From Biscogniauxia marginata (Eukaryota > Ascomycota > Sordariomycetes > Xylariales > Xylariaceae), in assembly GCA_022695795.1 (NCBI GenBank), contig MU404150.1, positions 103,676 through 167,675 of the forward strand: a stretch of 64,000 nt of DNA, written 5' to 3'. Below the pieces are notes generated by a model. That model saw only the letters and a program-made list of their open reading frames with translations. It searched no databases and had not been told where the DNA came from. Both the position numbers and the translations under genes were made by a program. Shown one piece after another: positions 11,608-22,218 of the stretch (positions within the stretch are counted from its first letter, which is position 1; every line of letters starts with the position of its first letter).

Positions 11608-12580
11608 ATGTCTCAAACACAGCACGGATCACCTAAAACTCCTGATGATATGCTACGTCTGTCGGGGAAAAGGTTTGTTAGGCGCATAACAGCCTCGCTG
11701 TCTATTCTAATTTGTTCATAGCCTACTCGAATCTGGGATGTTCGCCGATGTGACCGTAACTTGCAAGGACAAGACGTGGAAGCTCCATAAGGCGATCATC
11801 TGCCCAAGGTCCCCATACTTTCTGAAGGCGTTTGACGGAAATTTCAACGTGGGTGTTGAACATCGCAACCGTTTTGGGTTCTATTAGCTAACATCAATCA
11901 ATCCACTTCAAGGAAGCAAAGACCGGCACTCTGATTCTCCATGATCAAAACCCAAAAGACGTCGACGTGATAATCACGTTTTTATATACTGGCGAAGGTG
12001 TGTTCCTTCCTGGTCCTGCAACGGCGGGTTTGGTGCTGACTATGAATCAGTACCTCCAAACCTACATAAATCATGGGGTCTATGCGAATGGGTTGATTTC
12101 CTCAAGTGCAGTGATTTCTTCGGCCTGGATAGCACAAGCGCCCTAGTTATTTCAGCTATCAAGTCCTTACTTTATCCTCGGGCCAAGGAAATTGTGCAAG
12201 CTGGCAAGCGGTCAGAAAGATTGTTACGTCTCGGGGATGCCGTCCTAGAAGGCATATTTTACATGGCCGAGTCCGCATACAACACCGGATCTGCGCTTTG
12301 TAGCTCTACTCTACAGAAGCCCCTGTTGGATTTTATGGTCTCTACCAAGTTTTACGCCTGTGCAGACTCGCGTTTCTACGATCGACTCCAGACGATGCCA
12401 CTATTTGCCACAGCCATCGTTAAGCACATGATGCCGACCACAGATCGTAGTGTCGTCGTGCTACGTCAAGATCGTCATGGAAAGTGCACCAAATGTTCGC
12501 GAAACTTAGATTTGGCTCTAATTACGTTTAGTCAGGGCGAGGTTACTAAAGGCACATGCTGGGATTGTTGCTTCAAGTAG
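11608..12580 (+). CDS. BTB/POZ domain protein (4 exons, 268 aa)
   Basis: Exons 11608-11672, 11722-11848, 11913-11997 and 12051-12580, total 807 nt with consistent phases. Residues about 22-95 form a BTB/POZ core: LLESGMFADVTVTCKDKTWKLHKAIICPRSPYF, then a DxxDVxxIxxFLYTGE-like segment. The layout (short N-tail, single BTB, about 150 variable residues) is typical of the large fungal BTB family with no BACK or Kelch repeats. Many such proteins are thought to be adaptors for cullin-3 ubiquitin ligases or chromatin factors (family knowledge). The C-terminus has a Cys-rich end, CTKCSRN...TCWDCCFK, which could bind zinc. The start Met is the first in frame before the BTB. The gene is bracketed by direct repeat copies B and C. 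Confidence 0.88.
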
Positions 12581-13555
12581 GTAGATTATACCCAAACTGT
12601 CTCCAGAAAGAGACACTTCCTGGTTAATTGGTAGACTACTATCGCATAGCTTAGATGGCACTCACATCGGATTTCCCGATCATTGCGCGGTATTCAGTTT
12701 TGGGCGTTCGGAATGGAAAACTGTCACCACAAATATTTGTGCTACCTGCTTAACTTTTGGTGCTAATTGTCATGTCCCAAATAAACTCATTGCAGCCATC
12801 CTGGGTATCATATTTTAGGATACTACCGTCCAGTTCTACATTAAATGGAACAGTCTCACGTACTCGTCATCACTTATACGTCCTCATACAGTCCCGTTTG
12901 TTGAAATATGGGGTAAAGTGTGACAAGGGCTATTGGGCTTGGAATAATGATTCAATTTCATCTAATAATTTTCTTTGGTCTCAAGGGACTTGAAAGTCTA
13001 AGTTCATTGTAAAGGTCTCCCAGGAATTCTCTGCCTTTTTATACCTAATTTGACTACCTGATGGCTTACCTCATCCTATGCATGTTGGTACTTGTGAATC
13101 TAACCTTAGTATCTACCCCTAATGACTATCCTGCCATATGACTAACTGGTCTCGGCAGTCCTCAGGTGTCCATCCGTGTGACATAAAGCCTCCACTATAA
13201 GGTATGCTGCGTGAGGCTTTAGTTCTTACGAATATTTAAAAATATGATTTTTTTTTTTAACTGATGCGGGTTTCCAATAGCTTAATCTTACTAGGGGTTT
13301 TGATGTTATGAATTATATACGGGTAGACGGGGGGGCTTCAGGGGGAGGGGGAGATTATGCGACCTAATTCTCAGGTCTACTCGTTTTAGACATTTCAGGG
13401 ATAAAAGCAACTTGGACACATTGTATCAAAAGGCTTCGTAGTATGGGCTTGGCTAAATAAGAGAAATGTAACAGTGACTTGGTCGTTAAGCCCATTATCC
13501 GTGTCCAGTCTAAGGAAATTCTAGCTACAAGTATATGTGTATACATTGATACATA
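12581..13555. other. Intergenic with repeat copy C
   Basis: 3' flank of the BTB gene, repeat copy C (12918-13183), a T-run near 13250 and G-rich runs near 13330-13352. No coding frame is supported. Confidence 0.55.
12918..13183 (+). repeat. Three-copy dispersed repeat, copy C
   Basis: Longest copy (266 bp). It starts GTGTGACAAGGGCT, as copy A does, and ends CCGTGTGACA, so the same octamer GTGTGACA bounds it on both sides. It contains the CTTTGGTCTCAAGGGACTT block seen in B but missing from A. Diverged by many substitutions from both. Confidence 0.8.
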
Positions 13556-15776
13556 TTACTGCTGCGTAAGGCTGAGCTCTTGAATGATGATATCGGCAGC
13601 CTTCTCCCCGATCGTTAATGCCGTGTTCATTGTATTAGCACAGACGTTCTCCGGGATGATACTCAAGTCGGCAACCTTCAGCCCACGCACACCATACACC
13701 CCCAAATTGTTATCTACGACGCCCAGCTGCTCCCGCGGCGCCATCTTACATGTGCCGATTCCATGCCAGCACGTCGTCATGTTCTAGCGTATCCACTGCT
13801 CAATAGCGCCATCGTCTTGAGAAGAATACTCGATATTCTTCTTCTCCTTTGCAGCTACTGGCGTCGCGCTGCCCTTGGGCGTATCATAGGCGTAGGATGC
13901 TTTGGATTCGGGGGGGAAGACGGGGTGTCGGTAAGATACCTCACCCTAGTGGATCGCTATCCTTCTTACGACTTCACGTTGTTTCTTGTACGCCCAGATC
14001 TGGACTTTCAAGTCTAAATCGAAGTTATCACTGAGATAGCCTGTCTTGAAGTCGAGACGATCGTCCATAGAGCGCCCCGTAATGTGCTTTTTATCGCCAG
14101 GGTTAGTAATTGTATTAAGGGACAGAAGGGCGATAGTTCTTGGATTGAACTTACTACATGGCCCCAAGAATACGGGTATGCCGTGTAGACGCCGACGGAG
14201 ATGTATTGTCCTGGAGGAACGCGGCTACGATTACCAAGGAGCCCCGTGATAAAAATACCCGTAACTAGTGGCTTGCTGGGATCGTTAAAATCCCTATCCC
14301 AGGCTTCTTTCTTTAAAGGCTGGCCCCAATGCGTCAACTTCGGAATGATGTTGGACGAAGCTTGGACCAGACGTCGATGCCATTCCAACCTAGTATCTTG
14401 TTCTGGTTCACTAGTTAGCTAGTTGCAAGTATTGTATTCATCTCCATAGTATTGAGAGGCAAGATTTAAATATCTAACCTTGCTCTCTAGTAGCGCCGAA
14501 ATGTCCACTTGGCCGCTGTGGATACCATCTGTAGTCATGTCTGGGGGGAGGTCAGCTTTGTATGTGTATATGCTTATGTTGTGATCCTGGTAGTCGTGGC
14601 CAACTCCTAGCAGGTCCGCAATAGGCGGTGTTGCAATGCTAGCCCGCTCTAGAATATCTGGATTTCCGATGCCCGATCTCTCGAGAATAGGGGGCGTGCC
14701 GAGTGTACCGCAGGATATGACAACCAGCTTCCTAGCTTTTACTGTTCTAGCACCTTGGACGGGGTTTGGCTGCAAAGCAGGATTCGGTCGAAACTCAACC
14801 CCAGATGCTCGATTGTTGTCAAAGATGACCCTTATTACCTGTGACTCGACCAGAACGTGGAGATTCGGATGCTTGCCATCTTGCAGCCGTGGATGTAAAT
14901 ACGTATTTGCTACGTCTTGCCGTTTTCCCTCGGGAAACACATATTTTCGTCCACGGGCTACGCTGACGGAGTTAAAATCCTGTAAGTCCTCAACTTCGTG
15001 ATATCCAACTTCTTCTAAGGCAGCAATGAAGTCATCATCAGCCTTTGTTGAACAGAACGGACCATCAGATACCTGAATTGGGTCATTGTATCCATGATGG
15101 TCTTTCCCGCGGAGCCCATGATACGTCTCGAACTATAATTCGCGTCAAGAATTAGTTACGCTAAGACATAATTATGTATCAGATTTTATTTAACATCGTA
15201 GCAATATTATCATTACCTTCTTGAGATATGGCAAGAGATCATCAGCCGTCCAACCCTCTGTGTTCCAAGAGTTGTAGTCGCACTGCTGAGCTCGAGTGTA
15301 CATCATTAGGTTAATTGATGAGCCGCCACCTAACATGGTAATGTCGTTATTAACTCTATTATACATCTTCATGGTGATGCTGGCTTGAATTACCTAGAGT
15401 GTTACCGACTTGCGCAATAGACTCTCGGTCTGCAAGCTGTTCCTCCTTGACGGCCTTATGGAAGAAAACTCTTGGATCATCAGGGACGTAATTACCCCTC
15501 CAGAGAACTGGATGGTTCACTGTGGGCACATTGTAATTGTCCCGGCCGCTTTCTATAATAAGGATGGATAGCTCCGGATCCGCATCTGCAAGTCTTGATG
15601 CGACAATGCAGCCAGCTATGCCACCTTGATCATGTCCAATTCCAGTCAGCCAGAAGCTCGATATATTCGATATATCTTTATGTGGATCTTGACAACAGAT
15701 ACGTCGTTAACTTACCTCCGGCAATGATCACATCTACTTCCTGGATATGCCAGGGCAGGGTTGTATAGATAGCCAT
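13556..15776 (-). pseudogene. Broken GMC oxidoreductase of the alcohol oxidase type
   Basis: The minus-strand reading gives an FAD-dependent GMC enzyme close to fungal alcohol/methanol oxidases. Visible landmarks are the N-terminal FAD motif GGGIAGCIVASRLA, GNTLGGGSSINLMMYTRA, RKYVFPEGKRQDVA, the GMC signature region VISCGTLGTPPILERSGIG, VGHDYQDHN, WDRDF, VPPGQYISVG and the C-terminal WHGIGTCKMAPREQLGVVD...EKAAD with the active-site His/Asn region. About six introns can be placed, one with a perfect TACTAAC near 14115. It is broken: in-frame TAG codons at 13946-13948 and 13784-13786 and two frameshifts near 14302-14317 and 14338-14354. Intact relatives oxidise short alcohols in peroxisomes, releasing H2O2; here the C-terminus is not a clear peroxisomal signal. 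Decay is confined to the 3' half, so loss seems recent. Confidence 0.85.
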
Positions 15777-17130
15777 GGTAAATTGAAGCAATTTAGTTAC
15801 CTAAGCTTGATAATACGAGGAATGAATGGACTGCTAGTGATGATAGTTTCGTTGGGACTTTTGTATTTTCTCGAATTAAGAAAGGATGAGGAAACTAGTT
15901 CGTGCCGTTTTCTGTCGGAGTCCGGCTGTTATTTTGATTGCTGTGTAGCCGTCTGGCTTAGTTGGCCATCCGACTCTCCAAGAGAAGGTGGCTGCGTACC
16001 CTGCTCTGTCTAAGAATTTGGTCACTTTCGGGTATGTTTTAAGTACCTAGATAGTAAGAACTTCAGGCTGTCATAAAGTGCTATTCCAAAAAATAGATAT
16101 CTGCTATGTAGAGTATATGCGTTACTTGCCCTTACTTACATGTGAATAATTTCAAGAGATTGTTAGTTGTACAAACCAACCGAGTGTGACGTTGTTGGCT
16201 GCCTGCCTACTGCATGAGGCCCATTTTTGAATGTAAATCTCTCCAGCCTTTCAAGATGACATGATTGTTAGGGTCCCTTAGTTTAATCGGCTTTTTTCAG
16301 GCTGTATTGTAAGTAGTAGCCCCTTGAATTGTTCTCAGGCCTCGCCATGAGGTATAACAGTCGGGATATATTGTTATCACATCAATATATTACATACATA
16401 GACAATTTACGAACCAAATCACATGGAATCGGCTGTAACGTGTTTATGTGAACTGGTATGTTTACTTGTTTGGCAAACTATTTATATTAATTTTAACATT
16501 AATTTTTATAATTAAAGGTTATGAGCCAAATCGCGTGGTTTCGCGTAAATAGGTGGATCCTGACTAAGAGGGATGGTGGCTAGGGGTGTTGACTTAAGAC
16601 TTTCTTTGTCATCCTCCCATCTTTTGACCTTATTTGCGAGCACCTGCCCTTTCTCGGCACTTGGTGTTGTAACATTTCTAACAGTATTCACACACGCCCT
16701 GCGCCCGCCCGCGTGGTGACAACAATAGTGGAAGGGATCGCCCTCCAAAAGCGTGACGGGGAAGAGGATCTCGATCGCTATACATTTCCACCGTCACGCT
16801 TCCCTATCATCACCACCTCCGCGCTCGCGACGTATATACCGATATTACTTTCCAGTTCTCTCACCCCGGAGGAGCTCCTGCTCTGCATTTGCCAAAGCTG
16901 TTCCGGTGAGCTCGTGATTTCGGAGACGGCCGTCGCCCCTGAGTATGATTGTCTTGCCAGTGCTTGATGTAGGGGTTAAACCCCTCTGTGATATTGTGCC
17001 GCGAAGAGGTCCGCTCTCCTTGTATTGGGTTGGATGATTATCTCGCCAGTGTTGGGGCCTTCGGTTGCATTGTAACAAGTCTTGCAACTTAGGACTACGC
17101 CTAACATCGAACTGGTCGTTTAGAGAACTC
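15777..17130. other. Intergenic, no gene recognised
   Basis: AT-rich with a short GC-richer patch at about 16680-16990 that is open on both strands but matches nothing I know. No splice-supported model was found. The left end should hold the former promoter of the alcohol oxidase pseudogene. Confidence 0.5.
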
Positions 17131-17361
17131 TTAAGTATGTTCATGATCTTCTTCTTCATATAAAATGCGAGATAGGATCGGCTCTGCATCGTAGATGTCT
17201 AGGGCATCGAAAATCGATTTTGGCTTGAAGTGGTAACCTTTGAGCATGTCCATGACCTTGCACAGGTCTTTGTTGTGGTCCTTGGCCCCCAGGTACATGA
17301 TGTCAACCTCTATCTGGTGGTATAGAAAGCGGTAGCAGACGTCATGGCCCGTGTGCCAAGT
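17131..17361 (-). pseudogene. Decayed copy of the vWA gene, C-terminal end
   Basis: The minus strand reads HTGHDVCYRF, then YHQIEVDIMYLGA, LKGYHFKPKSIFDALDIYD and AEPILSRILYEEED before a TAA at 17131-17133. This matches the end of the intact gene at about 4912-5126 with only scattered substitutions. Sequence upstream of 17361 does not continue the match, so this is a truncated tail. The reading frame of the piece itself remains open. Confidence 0.85.
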
Positions 17362-17396
17362 ATAGGAGGCATAAAGCCTTTATCATTGTATTAGGA

Positions 17397-18000
17397 GTTT
17401 AGCTCGAGGCCAACAATATCGACAGCTTTCCTGTCATCAACAGCGTGGCTCATACCGCACAAGCCAAGAAGGTATCGGTCTAGAAGAGGCCAATGAGACA
17501 CCCTCTTCGGAAACAGTTGAGGAAGTGTCGGTTCCAAAATCTTGCAAATTTCTCCCGCCACGACAGACTGAACATTGCGTGGTACCGCGTCCCCTGCCTT
17601 GACCAGCTGTGAGGCAGCACCCTCAATTATACCAAGACCAATTTCTTCTTGGCTGGTCAGCAGTGCTCATCGCTGCAGACAAACAAGGGCTTCGGTGATG
17701 TGGCGATGTAGCAACTTGATAGCACTAAGTACTGGAGTTAGCCAGACTTGTAGTAGCCACACGATGAATTTGTTTGATACCTTGAAAGCAGATTAGGCGG
17801 TACGACAGCTGGTATTCGGCCTATACCACGATGCCCGCTTTATGAGGGTTCTCGCGCTGCACTTCGCTGTGCTGCTGGGCCCTAGATTTGAGGGTATATT
17901 CTCTTTAGTAATAGTGGGAAGAGTAAGAGTGCCGAAGACCGGGTCAGCTGGAGCGACCACGGGCGCCTCGTCCCTTTGAATATACTGACTGTGGCGTGAA
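17397..18000 (-). pseudogene. Decayed coding sequence of unrecognised family, part 2
   Basis: On the minus strand one frame reads through VFGTLTLPTITKENIPS, KCSARTLIKRASWYRP and, further on, VSNKFIVWLLQVWLTP, EEIGLGIIEGAASQLVKAG, EICKILEPTLPQLFPKRVS and LDRYLLGLCGMSHAVDDRK. Single stops interrupt it near 17797 and 17676. The composition looks coding rather than random. It separates the two vWA-derived pieces. I do not recognise the family. Confidence 0.45.
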
Positions 18001-18078
18001 TACAACACAGGTTGAAAATAGGAGCCTTTTGCGGGCTAAATTGAAACCTGTTTTCCTCCGTTCGATATGAGATGCACA

Positions 18079-18216
18079 CCCTTCCATTGCGCGAAACGTG
18101 ATCTTATAGAGGTCTTCCATAGTCATGGATCCCAAGACCCATCCGATCCAGGAGGATACCGAATCGCGAACGGCTGGAGTCATCCCAACAGAAGTGCTAT
18201 TTAAGTCTTTCTCATC
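18079..18216 (-). pseudogene. Decayed copy of the vWA gene, middle piece
   Basis: The minus strand gives DEKDLNSTSVGMTPAVRDSV, SSWIGWVLGSMTMEDLYKI and TFRAMEG, which correspond to NEENLDSTSGEISPAVRDSI...SSWI and RWVLGSMSLEDLYKIAFRALKG of the intact gene (about 3735-3960). About 33 codons between SSWI and WVLGSM are missing in frame compared with the intact copy. Homology stops abruptly on both sides. Confidence 0.85.
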
Positions 18217-18224
18217 TAGCGGAG

Positions 18225-18960
18225 ATATATTTTTCGATGTAGTCCGTCGCAATATTGATGAGTGGGTGTAAGATTGTCCATCGACCGCTACAGCTGATGA
18301 TAATAACGCTGCTGGCATCGCCAGAGCTAGTAGGAGTCCCTAGTACTATGAAAGCATTAGTTATATTGAGCAACTTAGTCTAATGTGTCAATTCGGTACT
18401 CATAATGGGATGTGATAGACGGGGATACGGGGAACTAACGGCCTTCTTCCCCTTGGGCTTGTTGCCACCAAGGGGGAGGTTATAAGTAACGTCCCCGTTA
18501 ACGGGAAACGTGTTCAAGTAGGTTTCCATCGGGGGAGGACCGCCACCACCTATGTATCTTCATGTATGCAACAATAACGTTATCACCAGGTATCTCAAAA
18601 TGGGACTTGCGTCGTGGAAATAGCTTAGATAGAAAGCTTTGAGATAATGGCTTTTTACCACTATATACTCAGTATGGAGTAGAACTTGGGACAAGAAACT
18701 CACCTATTATATTTTTACAGGCCCCAGTCATGTTCGTTCTCTGCTTGTTATGGGATTGCAGAGCTCCTGCTGGTCGAATTGTAGGGACCTGAGCTAGGAA
18801 TCGTGCAGGTTCTAGTACCACTGGTCGGTAATTCGGCGGAGGGCAATTCTTGTTGAATGTACGCCTTGATGGAAAACAAATCAGTTATATCTCGGTATGG
18901 CAATTGCACACTATTAGGCTAACTTACCACGTGCATGACATCGAAAGGCCTCGGTTGGCG
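18225..18960 (-). pseudogene. Decayed coding sequence of unrecognised family, part 1
   Basis: On the minus strand a spliceable series reads RPFDVMHV, an intron, AYIQQELPSAELPTSGTRTC, a one-base shift, then KQRTNMTGACKNI, an intron, and GGGGPPPMETYLNTFPVNGD followed by VTYNLPLGGNKPKGKK. Donors and acceptors look genuine (GTAAGT and GTGAGT). The Cys and Ser/Thr content suggests an extracellular protein, but I cannot name the family. Frame breaks show it is not functional as it stands. It runs into the vWA-derived piece. Confidence 0.45.
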
Positions 18961-20113
18961 ACCTGAGTGATGCGACCAGAGATTAAGAGACGCCAAAGGA
19001 CGTCAAGAGACGACAGGTATTCTTGGGGTGATAATAAGAGAAACCATAGTTATACAAGGTTTCTATATGGTGTCATCGTCGTGGTGGATTTACCGGCGAC
19101 GGTATTATGAAAGGATGGTAGGATTGAATTTAACAAATTGGTTGGTATGTTGGGATGAGTAAAAGAAAAGAAATCTGAAAATGTCGGCGTGGCATGGGCT
19201 TTTATTATTTTTTGTGCGGTCTCCGGGACAATAGGGTAGAGGACAACAATAGGGAGAGCCAGTTCTATTGTTCTCTGTGAACCTATTGTGCGTTGCTTGG
19301 TGAACCAGACCTCACCTCGCCTAATACTTCCCGCACAATCCACGTTAGTATTTTCCCCCATTGTCACATAGGCAACCAGAGTACAGACTTTGCCCTTTAA
19401 TTGCCTCAAGAACAGCTGAGAAAAGGTGCATATCTAAGTGTTAGCTTAGGTGATTGTGTTTCACTGTTGCCATCTTATAGGCCTCTTATATAGGTATATA
19501 TACCCAAATCAACCCTACTTGATTCTACCTTAGACTGGCAAACTTGTCATCTTCTCATGAATGCCCAAGTCCCATTTCTAGTGCTGATTACACCATATGA
19601 TTGACTATCAGGTATGGCCTGCCTCCAAATCACCTGTATTAACTGTAGGTATATTAAGGCTTTGACCATTAGTGTCAGGGGCTAGATCGAGACGGTTTTG
19701 TCATAGCTATGCTTTCCTCAGTACATACCGTATATACTATACAGTCCATAGATCCCATCGTCACAGTCCAATATTCACGATATTAACAAAATCAAATATC
19801 CAGTTGGAACCATTTTTGCACACCCCCCTTCAAACCTACAGACGGCGGGTATGTAGAAATACCTAGGTACCTAATAATACACACGACATGAGGCTGGATT
19901 CAATGGCAGCTGGCACGCAGCTGACGAGGATGGGGACACCGCATAATTGGCTGTCCTATCGAATGAGACAGACACACTCATCCTCGGGTCACTAACATCG
20001 TGGAACTCTATAGCATTTCGAAATGTAAAATGAAGATATAGAATCGCGCTAAAACAATTTCATCCCCATGTTCCCATCTACCCCCTAGCTTACCAGCCCA
20101 ACATACCATCACG
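18961..20113. other. Intergenic with ACAATAG array
   Basis: No gene supported. It contains ACAATAG at 19228-19234 and 19246-19252 and its complement CTATTGT at 19265-19271 and 19283-19289, so four sites with starts 18-19 bp apart. A TACCTAGGTA palindrome is at 19860-19869. The stretch before 20114 is the promoter of the glycosyltransferase. Confidence 0.55.
19228..19289. promoter_or_regulatory. Four ACAATAG sites, two direct and two inverted
   Basis: Two direct and two inverted copies of ACAATAG, starting at 19228, 19246, 19265 and 19283. The core resembles HMG-box binding sites of the AACAAT type (family knowledge; binding here is inference). A direct-only version lies at 26006-26062. Confidence 0.35.
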
Positions 20114-21733
20114 ATGGCCTCCTCAGCTCAGCCCCCAGCCGTGGCAGCATCCCCGCCGCCCTCGCAGCGGCCCATCATCCTGATCGTCTCGCACGCCCTG
20201 ACGGGGCACCTCTCGCCCATGCTGCGCATCTCCGCCGGCCTGCGCGCCCTAGGCTGGACCGTCTACTTCCTCGGGCCGACCGCGCACGAGCCGCGCATCC
20301 GCGGCACGGGCGCGGCGTTCCTGCCGCTCGCGGGCGCCGCCGACCTCGACGACAGGGCGTACTACGCGCGCCCGCCGGTGCCGGGCTACCGCGCGCTGCA
20401 CTGGGCCGAGCGCGTGCTCGTCGACCTGCGCGCGCAGTGCCTCGAGCCGCTGCCCGAGGCCTGGTCCTGCGTGCGGGCGGCGCTGCGCGCCGTGCGGGCG
20501 GACGACGCGGGCCGCGAGGTCGTCGTCCTCGCCGAGGCGTTCTTCTACGGGATCCTGCCGCTGCACTACGGGGCGCCGCTGCCGGGTGATGAATCGGCAC
20601 CGCAACAGCGGCCCAAGACCCTCTGCGTCTCGGTCACGGTGCCCGCGATCCGCAGCCCCGACCTGCCGCCCTGCGGCTATCCCTTCCCCTTCGACCCCTC
20701 GGCCGCGGGGCGCGAGCGCAACGCCCGGCTCTGGCGCTCGTGGGCGCGCAAGGCGGCGCCCCTGACGGCGCTGCTGAGGCAGAAACTGCGCGAGGCCGGA
20801 GCGACGCGGGAGCTACCCGACGGGAGCGTCTTCCTCAGCGGAGAGAACTACACGTGCCACAGCCGGATCCTGCAGCTCGGGGTGCCGGGCTTCGAGTACC
20901 CGCGTGCCTCGTGGCCGGCGGGGTTCCGGTTCGCGGGGCTGGTCCAGGGCGAGGGGAAGAAGAAGAAGAACAGGAACGACGATGCCGACGGACCCGGCAC
21001 GACCGCGGGCGAGTCCAGGATGGGAGGAGAAGAAAAACAGCCCGACTTCCCCTGGTGGCCCGACGTGCTAGCCAACTCGGGCTCCCTGCGCCCCGACCCG
21101 TCGTCGCGCAAGAAGATCGTCGTCGTCGCGCAGGGCACGGTCGAGACGAACCCGCACGACCTGATCGTCCCCACGATCCGCGCCTTCGCGAACTCGCCCG
21201 AGATCCTCGTGGTCGCGATCCTCGGGTGGAAGAACGCCACGCTGACCTCCCTTTCCCCCTCTTTATCCGCATCATCATCAAATCCCAACCCCAACCCCTC
21301 GCCCAGCAACAACGACGACGACGACGATAATAGCATCCCCCCAAACGCATACATAGCCGACTACCTCGCCTACGACGCGGCGCTCGCCCACGCCGACGCC
21401 TGGGTGCACAACGGCGGGTTCGGCGCGGTGAGCCACGGGATCGCGCACGGGGTACCCATGGTCGTGGCGGGCGAGGGCATGGACAAGACGGAGAACGCGG
21501 CGCGGGTGGCGTGGTCGGGGATCGGGGTGGACCTGGGGTGTGCGCGGCCGACGGCGGAGGCGGTGCGGGAGGGTGTCGAGCGCGTGCTGGGCGGTGGCGG
21601 GGAGGCGGACGGGCGAGCGGCGGCATCCCCGAGGCAGCGCGTGGAGGAGCTCAGGAGGGAGAGTGAGGCGATCGACTGCTTGCGGGTTATCCATGAGGAG
21701 CTATTAAGTCTTGCGGGAAACTCGGGGTCATAG
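20114..21733 (+). CDS. UDP-glycosyltransferase-like protein, GT1 type (539 aa)
   Basis: A single uninterrupted frame. The N-terminal domain opens with IILIVSHALTGHLSPMLRISAGL, the donor-family pattern of a beta strand and GHLxP/GHxxP loop. The C-terminal domain holds VVVAQGTVETNPHDLI, then ADAWVHNGGFGAVSHGIAHG and GVPMVVAGEGMDKTENAARV, which form the GT1 nucleotide-sugar site (HNGGxxxxxEal... DQxxNA pattern). Such enzymes transfer a sugar to small hydrophobic acceptors; the substrate here is unknown. No signal peptide or membrane anchor, so it is of the soluble, bacterial-like macrolide type. Low-complexity inserts rich in K/N/D occur near residues 283-300 and 390-415. GC content is much higher than in the preceding 20 kb, and the gene has no introns. 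The start is the first Met after an in-frame stop. Confidence 0.9.
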   Translation: MASSAQPPAVAASPPPSQRPIILIVSHALTGHLSPMLRISAGLRALGWTVYFLGPTAHEPRIRGTGAAFLPLAGAADLDDRAYYARPPVPGYRALHWAERVLVDLRAQCLEPLPEAWSCVRAALRAVRADDAGREVVVLAEAFFYGILPLHYGAPLPGDESAPQQRPKTLCVSVTVPAIRSPDLPPCGYPFPFDPSAAGRERNARLWRSWARKAAPLTALLRQKLREAGATRELPDGSVFLSGENYTCHSRILQLGVPGFEYPRASWPAGFRFAGLVQGEGKKKKNRNDDADGPGTTAGESRMGGEEKQPDFPWWPDVLANSGSLRPDPSSRKKIVVVAQGTVETNPHDLIVPTIRAFANSPEILVVAILGWKNATLTSLSPSLSASSSNPNPNPSPSNNDDDDDNSIPPNAYIADYLAYDAALAHADAWVHNGGFGAVSHGIAHGVPMVVAGEGMDKTENAARVAWSGIGVDLGCARPTAEAVREGVERVLGGGGEADGRAAASPRQRVEELRRESEAIDCLRVIHEELLSLAGNSGS

Positions 21734-22218
21734 ACGAACGAATGAACAGATGAATAGATGCGAGCGAGAATAGATAAATGCTTTGATACCTTGATACCAT
21801 ACTGGATATAAAAATTGGAGAAATGGCGGGAGAGAAACTGATTGCTACCTAACCTATAGACGCCTTATACCCTAGTGCCAACCTACATACACATGTAAAG
21901 ATGCCATTGCAGCTTCATAGTCAGGAGAGCGCGTTGACGGACCAAGGGGCCTGACCAAACCTATGTGCTCACCTACTTCTCTCCCAGCAGTAGCAACGTT
22001 TGTTTCTTCTCTCTACTTGACCCCAGCCATATACAGCATTAGCGAGATCAATATCATGTTGTTTCCTCCAATTATACAACACATGTACTAACGAGGAGTA
22101 TTCTCAAAATAGCATCACCACTTCCATGCTAGACCTGCCAGTCTAGAGAAGACTAGCTGGTTGTGAGTGAACGGTGGGTAAGTTGCCTCTTTCAGGTGGA
22201 CTCCCGATGAGCCACACC
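21734..22218. other. Intergenic, convergent 3' flanks
   Basis: Lies between the glycosyltransferase and TAF5, which face each other. Nothing distinctive was seen. Confidence 0.6.

Noticed and set aside
16713..17189. Overlapping open frames on both strands in a GC-richer patch
   Set aside because: No motif, no splice support; coding only by chance composition as far as I can see.
19050..19409. 119-residue minus-strand frame
   Set aside because: Covers the ACAATAG array and has no family pattern or splice extension.
20835..21626. 263-residue open frame on the minus strand
   Set aside because: Shadow of the GC-rich glycosyltransferase gene; Arg/Pro/Ala-rich composition without motifs.
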